DNA of 64,000 nt from Malaciobacter molluscorum LMG 25693 (lineage in GTDB: Bacteria; Campylobacterota; Campylobacteria; Campylobacterales; Arcobacteraceae), in NCBI RefSeq assembly GCF_003544935.1, contig NZ_CP032098.1:2666001-2730000 (forward strand), given 5' to 3'. Each line of letters starts with the position of its first letter. Position 1 is the first letter of the stretch. The notes beneath the pieces are model-generated. The model was not told where the DNA came from. It made no database searches and saw only the letters and a program-made list of their open reading frames with translations. This document shows positions 56,737 to 64,000 of the stretch, in pieces. The translations under genes were made by a program, and so were the position numbers.

Positions 56737-58307
56737 TGCAAAAAGTTACAAAAGAAAGACTTTTTGAACTTTTATTAGCAAGGCATAAGGATAACCCTTA
56801 TGCAAAGCTATCAAATCTTCCAAACCCTTTTTTATTAAAAGACTTACCAAAAGCTGTTAAAAGAATCAAAAGTGCTATTTTGAATAATGAAGCAATAACT
56901 ATTGTGGGAGATTATGATGTAGATGGAGTTGTTTCTACTACAATAATGGTAGATTTTTTTAATAAAGTGGGATATAAAATCAATCACATAATTCCTAATA
57001 GATTTGAGCACGGATATGGATTATCCACAAAAATTGTTGATTTAATTGATACAGGATTAGTTATCACTGTTGATAATGGAATCAGTGCAGTTGAAGCTTC
57101 AAAAAAATTAAAAGAAAAAAATATTGATTTAATAATTACAGACCATCATACAGTTGGTAAAACTTTACCTGAAGCTTTTGCAATTATAAATCCTAAACAA
57201 TATGATTGTACTTTCCCTTTCAAAGAGATTTGTGGTGCACAAGTTGCGTGGTACCTATGTGCAGGAATTAAAAAAGAACTAAATCTAGATATTAATATGT
57301 CTGATTTTTTTGACTTACTTTGTGTTGCAATAGTTGCAGATATTATGCCTATGACAGATTTAAATTATACTCTTGTAAGACATGGACTAAAAAGTATAAA
57401 AAACTCAAATAGACCTGCTTTTAAAAAATTAAATGAAGTTTTTGCAAAAAAATTTTATGTATCTGATGATATTGGTTTTATGATTGCTCCAAAAATCAAC
57501 AGTGCAGGAAGAATGGATGATGCTTCAATAGCCCTATCCTTTTTATTATCTAAAAATGATATAGAAGCAAATGAGTCTTTAACTTTATTAGATGAATTAA
57601 ATAATTATAGAAAATCTCTTCAAGAAATGATCACAAAAAAAGCAACAAATGAAATTATACACAAGCATAATGCTATTGTAGTTTGGGGAGAGAATTGGCA
57701 TGAAGGAGTTATTGGTATAGTTGCTTCTAAATTATCAAATAAATATAAAAAACCTGCTTTTGTATTTTCAATAAACAATGGAGTAGCAAAAGGAAGTGCA
57801 AGAGCAAATGCAAAGATTAACTTGCATACATTAATTAGTAAATGTTCATCTTTATTAATAGGATTTGGTGGACATAAAAATGCTGCTGGATTATCTTTAA
57901 AACAAGAAAATTTAAAAAGATTCCAAGAAGAGATTAACTTATATTTAGCAAATACTTCAAAAGAAGATTTGCATATAAAATATGAATGTTTAGGTGAACT
58001 TGATGTTTCTAGCGTTGATTTAGAATTTTTATCAATTATTGAGAAGTTTGAACCATATGGACTTGAAAATAAAAAACCTATTTTCAAAATTACAAATTCA
58101 AAAGTATTAAAAATTGAATTTATTGGAAAAGATAAAAATCATTTAAAAATTTTACTTAATAATGACGGTTTTATATTTGAAGCTTTAAAGTTTCATCATA
58201 ATGAACCTATCAATGAAGAGTTTATTGATTTAATTGTAACAATCAATAAAAATGAATTTAGAGGCGAAGTTAATACTCAATTTCTAATAGAAGATATACT
58301 CTTATAA
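56736..58307 (+). CDS. recJ: Single-stranded-DNA-specific exonuclease RecJ
   Basis: A 523-residue DHH/DHHA1 nuclease degrading ssDNA 5' to 3' in recombination and mismatch repair. Motifs: VGDYDVDGVVSTT (motif I), VDNGIS (motif II), ITDHHTVG (DHH), and the DHHA1 region GFGGHKNAAGLSL. The frame extends upstream into pyrG, but the ATG at 56736, overlapping the pyrG stop, is the sensible start. Its 3' end overlaps the convergent FlgO-like gene by 6 bases. Confidence 0.92.
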   Translation: MQKVTKERLFELLLARHKDNPYAKLSNLPNPFLLKDLPKAVKRIKSAILNNEAITIVGDYDVDGVVSTTIMVDFFNKVGYKINHIIPNRFEHGYGLSTKIVDLIDTGLVITVDNGISAVEASKKLKEKNIDLIITDHHTVGKTLPEAFAIINPKQYDCTFPFKEICGAQVAWYLCAGIKKELNLDINMSDFFDLLCVAIVADIMPMTDLNYTLVRHGLKSIKNSNRPAFKKLNEVFAKKFYVSDDIGFMIAPKINSAGRMDDASIALSFLLSKNDIEANESLTLLDELNNYRKSLQEMITKKATNEIIHKHNAIVVWGENWHEGVIGIVASKLSNKYKKPAFVFSINNGVAKGSARANAKINLHTLISKCSSLLIGFGGHKNAAGLSLKQENLKRFQEEINLYLANTSKEDLHIKYECLGELDVSSVDLEFLSIIEKFEPYGLENKKPIFKITNSKVLKIEFIGKDKNHLKILLNNDGFIFEALKFHHNEPINEEFIDLIVTINKNEFRGEVNTQFLIEDILL

Positions 58308-58877
58308 AACTATAGGAGTATATATTTGTTGCATCCTATTTGTTTTTTCTAAATCTAAAATCTCATCAGTAATAAATGTACTTTCTTGAGAAGAAAGAAT
58401 AATATTTCCTGTTTGTAAATCAATCAATTTAATAAAAACAATCAATGTTTTTGTAGTAATAGAATAAGTTCCAACAAATGCATATCTAGCATTATCAATT
58501 TTTGTATTAATATCATTAGTATCTCTACTTAATACATTAAAACCATTTTCTCCTAAAGCAAAATGTTTTCTTAACTCTATTTCTTTTACAGTAATATTAT
58601 TTGCTAATAATCTATCTTTTAAAGTTGCAGATAATAAAAAACCTAATCTTGATCTATTTTCTAATTTATCAATATTTACAAAATCAGAAACTAATACTGT
58701 ATCAGTTAAATAAAGTTCTTGATTTAATTTTTGCACTGTTTTTTGAACCATTGAGTCTACTAGTCTATTAAAACTAGTAGAACCATCAATATTCATATAA
58801 ACACAAGAGTTTAAGCTTAATATTAAAAATAATAAAACCGAAATTTGTTTTATTATTTTTATAAAATTTTTATTCAT
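58302..58877 (-). CDS. FlgO-family lipoprotein (short form)
   Basis: A 191-residue lipoprotein with lipobox (LSLNSC) followed by a FlgO-type domain (VLVSDFVNIDKLENRSRLGF, then a short-chain GTYSITTKTLIVFIKLID). FlgO is an outer-membrane lipoprotein needed for flagellar function in vibrios; many epsilonproteobacteria carry such paralogues outside flagellar operons. It lies 8 bases downstream of a related gene on the same strand and converges with recJ. Confidence 0.75.
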   Translation of the reverse strand: MNKNFIKIIKQISVLLFLILSLNSCVYMNIDGSTSFNRLVDSMVQKTVQKLNQELYLTDTVLVSDFVNIDKLENRSRLGFLLSATLKDRLLANNITVKEIELRKHFALGENGFNVLSRDTNDINTKIDNARYAFVGTYSITTKTLIVFIKLIDLQTGNIILSSQESTFITDEILDLEKTNRMQQIYTPIVL

Positions 58878-58885
58878 TTATTAAC

Positions 58886-59578
58886 TTACTTTGTCTCTTT
58901 TACAATTTTTATTGTTCTTGGAGGTTTACAATCTTTAAAAATTACACAATCATTTCTCTTATTATGTTGATAAATAGCTCTTGAACTTGAAATAATTCTT
59001 CCTGAGATATTATCAATTACTCTTGCATTTAAAACCACTTTACCATATTGTCTAGAATAAGTTCCTACCACAACATATGTATTTGGGATTTTATCTTTTA
59101 ATTTTCCAATATCTCTTGAAATAAAATATTCACCTTTATCGTCAATAGAAACATTTAATTGTCCTCTAAATTCAATAACATTGAATCCTCTATTTGATAA
59201 TTCATTAATCAAACTTTCACTGATTACTCTACCAAACTCAGTAGTTTTTTTAAGATTATCAAGTCTTACAAATGAAGTAAAAAGAACAGGTCTATTCGAA
59301 GGTACTTTTGTATTTCTCATCATTTGAGTTGCTAAAGAATCAATTGTTCCTTCAAGTGTATTTTGAGTTGTAACATGATATTGTTTATCTTGTGCTACTT
59401 TTAAAAACTCTTTTGTTACTTGAACTTTTTTATTTTCTTCTTGAACGCTTGGATCAAACTGTGCATTTGAGTTAAGTGAAGGTCTAGAAGTGTTGTTATT
59501 GCTAATTGCATTACATCCTGAAACAAGTAATGCAATTGCTGAAACACTCAAGCAAGTCTTAATAAAAGATTTAAGCAT
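58886..59578 (-). CDS. FlgO-family lipoprotein (long form)
   Basis: A 230-residue lipoprotein with lipobox (ALLVSGC) and a longer linker before the FlgO-like domain (VLFTSFVRLDNLKKTTEFGR ... YVVVGTYSRQYGKVVLNARV). The domain order and key hydrophobic pattern match the adjacent short paralogue. It ends in a cysteine-containing basic tail (CVIFKDCKPPRTIKIVK). Probably an outer-membrane lipoprotein connected to the flagellar or cell-surface machinery; its exact role is not shown. Confidence 0.75.
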   Translation of the reverse strand: MLKSFIKTCLSVSAIALLVSGCNAISNNNTSRPSLNSNAQFDPSVQEENKKVQVTKEFLKVAQDKQYHVTTQNTLEGTIDSLATQMMRNTKVPSNRPVLFTSFVRLDNLKKTTEFGRVISESLINELSNRGFNVIEFRGQLNVSIDDKGEYFISRDIGKLKDKIPNTYVVVGTYSRQYGKVVLNARVIDNISGRIISSSRAIYQHNKRNDCVIFKDCKPPRTIKIVKETK

Positions 59579-59753
59579 GTATTCCCCTTTGTATAATTAT
59601 TTAAATTTTATTTAAAACAAACTTATAAACTCTTGAAAACTAAAGCTTTAACTCCCTTATAATAGCACTTTCACTATATTTTAGTTTTATTTATTGTAAA
59701 TTGAGTAGAACAAGTGTAAGATTAATAAAAAAATTTAAGAAAAAAGGATTTTT

Positions 59754-60293
59754 ATGTCTAAAGTAATTATACCAATTTCAGAAGGTTTTGAAGAGATTGA
59801 AGCTATATCAATTATTGATGTTTTAAGAAGAGCAAATATTGAAGTAACAATTGCCTCATTAGAAGAACTTCAAACAAAAGGTGCACATAATATAAAAATT
59901 ATTGCAGATAAAAAAATTGAAGATATAAATGCAGATGAATTTGATATGATTGTATTACCAGGAGGTCTTCCAAATGCTTTTAATTTAGCTGAAAATAATA
60001 AAATTCAGAATTTATTAAAAGAGTTCAAAAATAAAAATAAATATATTGGAGCTATTTGTGCTGCACCATATGCATTACATAAAGCAGATGTATTAAATAA
60101 TAATTTTACTTGCTATCCAAGTTTTGAAGAAAAAATAAGACTAGAAGGCTATCATACCGATAATATAGTAGTAGATGATAAAGTTATTACATCAAGAGGA
60201 CCAGCAACAGCAATGGAATTTGCACTGGAAATAGTAGATATATTAGAAGGTAAAAATAGTTACGAAAAAGTTACAAAAGAACTGTTATTATAA
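59754..60293 (+). CDS. DJ-1/PfpI family protein
   Basis: A 179-residue DJ-1/ThiJ-type protein. The nucleophile elbow GAICAAPYAL places Cys102, and Glu15 region (ISEGFEEIEAISI) provides the conserved glutamate. GGLPNAFNL and TSRGPATAMEFA are family motifs, closest to YajL. Such proteins act as redox-sensitive chaperones or glyoxalase/deglycase enzymes. A strong AAAAAGGATTTTT site precedes the ATG. Stand-alone gene. Confidence 0.9.
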   Translation: MSKVIIPISEGFEEIEAISIIDVLRRANIEVTIASLEELQTKGAHNIKIIADKKIEDINADEFDMIVLPGGLPNAFNLAENNKIQNLLKEFKNKNKYIGAICAAPYALHKADVLNNNFTCYPSFEEKIRLEGYHTDNIVVDDKVITSRGPATAMEFALEIVDILEGKNSYEKVTKELLL

Positions 60294-60408
60294 TTATTTT
60301 TTAACACTAAGTATTATTTTACAATAATAAAATTCATTATTTATAAAGCTTTTTTTTTCTATAATTTCTAAGATTTTTAATTTAGTTATTTGAAATAAGG
60401 AGTTTTTT

Positions 60409-61845
60409 ATGAATAAGCAAATAAAGGTCATGCCTTTAATTGGGATATTTATTGTAGGTGCTATTGCCTGGTTTATCAGGCCAGAAAGTATTGATGCTAA
60501 TTCGTGGCATACATTAATAATATTTTTAGCAACAATTATTGGTATTGTTTTAAATGTAATGCCTATTGGGGCAGTAGGTCTTTTAGGTATTACAGTTTTC
60601 GCAATTACAAAAGCAGCAGGGGCAACATCATCAAAACAAGCTATTATGGATGCATTAAGTGGTCTTGATAGTTATCTAATTTGGTTAATTGTTGTTGCAT
60701 TTTTTATTGCAAAAGGTTTTATTAAAACAGGTTTTGGAAAAAGAATTGCTTTAATTATGATAAAGTTTTTGGGGAAAAGAACTTTAGGTTTAGTTTATGG
60801 ATTATCAATTGCTGATTTAATTTTAGCACCTGCTACACCAAGTAATACTGCGAGATGTGGAGGAGTTATCTATCCAATTGCTAACTCTTTGTCACAAAGT
60901 TTTAACTCACTTCCAAATGATTCAAGTAGAAAAAAGATGGGGACATTTTTAATTGCTTGTATTGGAAATGTAAATGACATAACTGCAACAATGTTTATTA
61001 CTGCATATGCTGCAAATCCATTAATTGTAAAACTTGCAGAAGGTTTTGGAGTACAATTATCATGGATTGGTTGGTTTTTGGCAGCAGTTGGACCAGCATT
61101 AGTATCTTTAATTATTGTTCCTATTGCTCTTTATTTCATAATGAAACCTGAAATAAAACATACACCAGAAGCTAAAGAGTTTGCAGAAACAGAACTTGAA
61201 AAAATGGGGCCAATTTCAAAAGATGAAATTATAATGTGTTTTACTTTCTTAGGTATATTAATTCTTTGGATTTTTGGAAAACAATTTGGTTTACACTCTA
61301 CAACAACAGCATTAATAGGGCTTTCTACATTAATAATAACTGGTGTTTTAACTTGGGATGATATTAAAAGTGAAAAAGCTGCATGGGATACTCTTATTTG
61401 GTTCTCTGCGCTATTAATGATGGCAACATTTTTAAATAAATTAGGATTTACTCAATGGTTTGGAAATGAAATAGGTGCACAACTACAATTTATGACATCA
61501 ATTCATTGGATAGCAATTTTATTTGTATTAAATGCAATTTATACATATACACACTATTTCTTTGCAAGTGGAACTGCACAAGTTGCAGCACTTTATTCAG
61601 TATTTTTAGGTGTAGGTATAAAATTAGGAATACCTGCTTATCCATTAGCTTTAATGTTAGGTTTTTCTAGTAGTTTATATTGTTCTTTAACACAATATAG
61701 CCATGCAAGAGGACCAATTTTATTCGGTTCAGGATATATAACTACTAAAGAGTGGTGGAGTGTAGGATTTAAAATAAACTTTTTAAACCAAATACTATTT
61801 TTAATAGTTGGTTTATTATGGTGGAAAATGATAGGTCTATATTAA
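60409..61845 (+). CDS. DASS (SLC13) family anion:sodium symporter
   Basis: A 478-residue polytopic membrane protein of the divalent anion:Na+ symporter family, close to the CitT/TtdT/SodiT group. It has about 12 membrane segments and the two substrate-site motifs: LAPATPSNTARCGG in the first half and a second hairpin near FFASGTAQVAALYSVF; SSLYCSLTQYSHARGPILFG is also characteristic. Substrate is probably a di- or tricarboxylate such as succinate, malate or tartrate. AAGGAG precedes the ATG. Confidence 0.88.
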   Translation: MNKQIKVMPLIGIFIVGAIAWFIRPESIDANSWHTLIIFLATIIGIVLNVMPIGAVGLLGITVFAITKAAGATSSKQAIMDALSGLDSYLIWLIVVAFFIAKGFIKTGFGKRIALIMIKFLGKRTLGLVYGLSIADLILAPATPSNTARCGGVIYPIANSLSQSFNSLPNDSSRKKMGTFLIACIGNVNDITATMFITAYAANPLIVKLAEGFGVQLSWIGWFLAAVGPALVSLIIVPIALYFIMKPEIKHTPEAKEFAETELEKMGPISKDEIIMCFTFLGILILWIFGKQFGLHSTTTALIGLSTLIITGVLTWDDIKSEKAAWDTLIWFSALLMMATFLNKLGFTQWFGNEIGAQLQFMTSIHWIAILFVLNAIYTYTHYFFASGTAQVAALYSVFLGVGIKLGIPAYPLALMLGFSSSLYCSLTQYSHARGPILFGSGYITTKEWWSVGFKINFLNQILFLIVGLLWWKMIGLY

Positions 61846-61854
61846 AAATTATTA

Positions 61855-61883
61855 AAAGTACAGCTCTTTTTGAGTTGTACTTT
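61855..61883 (+). terminator. Intrinsic terminator after the DASS transporter gene
   Basis: AAAGTACAGCTC (61855-61866) pairs with GAGTTGTACTTT (61872-61883) over 12 bp with one G.U pair and a TTTTT loop, just after the stop codon; a moderate T-run closes the stem. Confidence 0.65.
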
Positions 61884-61936
61884 ATGCTCACACTAAATGT
61901 AATTACACTGTAATCATTCTAACTTATAATTTCTTC

Positions 61937-62677
61937 ATGAAATACAAAAGTATATTTATCTCTGATATTCACTTAGGTACACGCTTTTCAAAAGCAAAAA
62001 ACCTACTAGATTTTTTAAAAAATAACCAAAGTGAAAACCTTATTTTAGTAGGTGACATAATTGATGGTTGGGCAATAAAAAGAAAATTTATATGGCCTCA
62101 AACACACTCAGATGTAATTCAAAAGATTCTAAAAAAAGCAAGAAAAGGATGTAATGTAACATTTATAACAGGGAATCATGATGAATTTTTAAGACCTTTT
62201 ATTCCTCTTGTATTGGGTGATTCACTAGTCATTGCAAATGAAATTGAATATAAAGCATTAAATGGTAAGACTTATTATGTAACACATGGAGATTTTTTTG
62301 ATTCAATTACAATGACAAAAAAATGGTTAGCAGTTTTAGGTGATTATGGATATGACATACTTCTTTATATAAACTCATTTTTAAATTTAATTAGAAAAAA
62401 ACTTGGGATAAAAAAATATTGGTCTTTATCAAAATATGTAAAAGATAGTGTTAAATCATCAGTTTCTTTTATAAATGATTATGAAAAAGTATTATCAACT
62501 CATGCAAAAAATAAAGGATATAATGGTATTATTTGTGGACATATACATAAAGCAGAAATCAGAAAAATTGATAAAATTGAGTATTTAAATTGTGGAGATT
62601 GGGTAGAAAATTGTACTGCAATTGCAGAAACATATGATGGGGAATTTATAATAATTGATTGGTTAGAAAAAGAATGA
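61937..62677 (+). CDS. UDP-2,3-diacylglucosamine diphosphatase-like metallophosphoesterase
   Basis: A 246-residue calcineurin-fold phosphoesterase with complete metal-binding motifs: SDIHLG (6-11), GDIIDG, GNHDEF, THGDFFD and GHIHKAE. The family is the LpxH-like group that cleaves UDP-2,3-diacylglucosamine to lipid X, the substrate for LpxB, which is encoded at 26277. Some members serve other roles, so the symbol lpxH is not assigned. The patatin-like gene starts in its stop codon (ATGA). Confidence 0.8.
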   Translation: MKYKSIFISDIHLGTRFSKAKNLLDFLKNNQSENLILVGDIIDGWAIKRKFIWPQTHSDVIQKILKKARKGCNVTFITGNHDEFLRPFIPLVLGDSLVIANEIEYKALNGKTYYVTHGDFFDSITMTKKWLAVLGDYGYDILLYINSFLNLIRKKLGIKKYWSLSKYVKDSVKSSVSFINDYEKVLSTHAKNKGYNGIICGHIHKAEIRKIDKIEYLNCGDWVENCTAIAETYDGEFIIIDWLEKE

Positions 62678-63444
62678 ATAAAACTTCAAATAATAATCTT
62701 GCCTTAGCATTAGGTGGTGGTGCAGCAAGGGGTGCTTTTCATTTAGGATTTTTACACTTTTGTGAAAAACACAATATACAAATAGAAGCATATAGTGGCT
62801 CTTCAATTGGAAGTATTATAAGTGCATCCCACGCAAGTGGTGTTTGTGCAAAAGAACAATTAAGAATTTTTGCTTCTAAGGACTTAAAAAAAATATTCAA
62901 ATTTAATTTTTTTAGAAATGGACTATTTAGAATTGAACAAACAAGTAAAATAATAGAAGAGTTACTTCCAGTTAAAAACTTAGAAGAATTACAAAAACCA
63001 GTATATATATGCTCTTATGATTTAAGAGAAAAAAAACTACACTATTTTAATAAAGGAGAAATACTATCTTTATGTCTAGCTTCAAGTGCATTAATTCCTT
63101 TATTTAAACCAGTAAAACATGAAAATATGTATTTAATTGATGGTGGTTTTTTTGATAATATTCCTATTAAACCTTTAGAAAATAAAGGTTATGATATTTT
63201 GACAATAGATCTATTTCCTAAAAGAGAATACTCTGTATCAAAAAAAATTAATCCTTTAAGAATTTTAAAAAGAAATCTTCTAAAATCTTTATACGAAAAT
63301 CATGCATACTCTAAAGAGTTTTCAACTCATTATCTTACAAGTGCGCATATAAGGAACTTTTCTCTATTTACTTTTAAACAGCTTGAAGATTGTTTTAATC
63401 TTGGTTTTAAAGAGGCTCAAAATCATTTTTTAGATATAATATAA
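62674..63444 (+). CDS. Patatin-like phospholipase (RssA-type)
   Basis: A 256-residue patatin-domain protein: oxyanion loop LGGGAARGAFHLG, nucleophile YSGSSIGSI (GxSxG) and dyad aspartate motif LIDGGFFDN. RssA-like proteins are putative acyl hydrolases acting on phospholipids. The ATG at 62674 overlaps the stop of the phosphoesterase gene (ATGA) and is preferred to the TTG at 62659. The two are probably co-translated and both touch lipid metabolism. dnaE follows 27 bases later. Confidence 0.85.
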   Translation: MNKTSNNNLALALGGGAARGAFHLGFLHFCEKHNIQIEAYSGSSIGSIISASHASGVCAKEQLRIFASKDLKKIFKFNFFRNGLFRIEQTSKIIEELLPVKNLEELQKPVYICSYDLREKKLHYFNKGEILSLCLASSALIPLFKPVKHENMYLIDGGFFDNIPIKPLENKGYDILTIDLFPKREYSVSKKINPLRILKRNLLKSLYENHAYSKEFSTHYLTSAHIRNFSLFTFKQLEDCFNLGFKEAQNHFLDII

Positions 63445-63471
63445 TAAATTTTAATAAATAGAGATTCAAAT

Positions 63472-64000
63472 ATGTCAGATACTCCAAAGTTTACCCATTT
63501 ACATTTACATACAGAATATTCATTACTAGATGGTGCAAATAAAATTAAACCATTAGCTAAAAAAATTAAAGCACTTGGAATGAATAGTGTTGCTATGACA
63601 GACCATGGTAATATGTTCGGCGCAATTGCTTTTTACAATGCAATGAGAGCTGAAGGAATAAAACCAATAATTGGTATGGAAGCTTATATTCATAATAGTG
63701 AAGAACTTGATGATAAAACAACAAAACAAAGATACCACTTATGTTTATATGCAAAAAATGATATAGGATATAAAAATTTAATGTTTTTAAGTTCTCAAGC
63801 TTATATGCATGGTTTTTACTATTATCCAAGAATAAATAAAAAATTATTAAGAGAGAACTCTGAAGGATTAGTTTGTTCTGCTGCTTGTTTACAAGGAGAA
63901 GTAAATTGGCATTTAAACACTCAAAATGAAAGAAATGTAAGAAATGGTGCAAAAGGATATGAAAAAGCAAAAGAGATTGCTTTAGAATATAAAGATATAT
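63472..64000 (+). CDS. dnaE: DNA polymerase III alpha subunit (5' part)
   Basis: The first 176 residues of the replicative polymerase; the frame runs off the window. The N-terminal PHP domain is clear: FTHLHLHTEYSLLDG, TDHGNMFGAIAFYNAM, PIIGMEAYI and AACLQGE. Start at the ATG 63472, preceded by a weak purine-rich AGAGA. Confidence 0.93.
   Translation, partial: MSDTPKFTHLHLHTEYSLLDGANKIKPLAKKIKALGMNSVAMTDHGNMFGAIAFYNAMRAEGIKPIIGMEAYIHNSEELDDKTTKQRYHLCLYAKNDIGYKNLMFLSSQAYMHGFYYYPRINKKLLRENSEGLVCSAACLQGEVNWHLNTQNERNVRNGAKGYEKAKEIALEYKDI

Overview
The window looks like chromosome from an Arcobacter-type Campylobacterota (epsilonproteobacterium). It is very AT-rich and has short intergenic gaps and many ATGA/TAATG-coupled genes. 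It carries a recognisable epsilonproteobacterial core: queH-lpxB-fabZ-lpxA-clpX-mreB-mreC, ribE, mnmG, ccoG, pyrG, recJ and the start of dnaE. The assignment is by gene content and protein style only; no rRNA, tRNA or CRISPR array was seen.

Layout. 1-8467: the 5' part of an AAA+ ATPase with a small membrane-anchored partner, diverging from three tandem Sel1/TPR-type exported proteins, two of them paralogous lipoproteins. 8460-15926: metabolic and housekeeping genes (AEC transporter, ABC-F ATPase, nfo, NDH-2-like oxidoreductase) and a c-di-GMP phosphodiesterase with a periplasmic CxxCH sensor. 16006-24700: a type VI secretion cargo island with VgrG, a GxSxG lipase-like effector, its membrane immunity candidate, a decayed second effector, a duplicated VgrG C-terminal cassette, a LysM/hydrophobic effector with membrane immunity, and a lipoprotein immunity-like orphan. 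25207-34404: the core block ending in mnmG.

34387-49875: a Tn7-like transposon of about 15.5 kb. It encodes TnsA, TnsB, TnsC and TniQ on the minus strand and a TnsE homologue beside the left end. Its cargo is defence-like: an ATPase/HNH pair resembling Septu, an Eco57I-type methyltransferase with a PD-(D/E)xK protein, a small HTH protein and a second large PD-(D/E)xK candidate. The ends have matching terminal sequences (TGT...ACA with an AATGAGAAT-containing repeat at equal distance). The left end supplies the last codons of mnmG. tniQ can only be read in full through a -1 frameshift at an A AAA AAG heptamer just after its ATGA-coupled start. No 5-bp target duplication was found.

50274-53320: a small TPR-like protein followed by two ankyrin-repeat proteins. 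53636-64000: core genes again (ccoG, pyrG-recJ), two FlgO-family lipoproteins, a DJ-1 family protein, a DASS transporter, an LpxH-like phosphoesterase coupled to a patatin-like protein, and the 5' end of dnaE.

The two most unusual parts are the Tn7-like element (TnsE, apparent TniQ frameshift, defence cargo, capture of the mnmG 3' end) and the VgrG island, where pieces of effectors and of the VgrG C-terminus appear to have been shuffled by homologous recombination.
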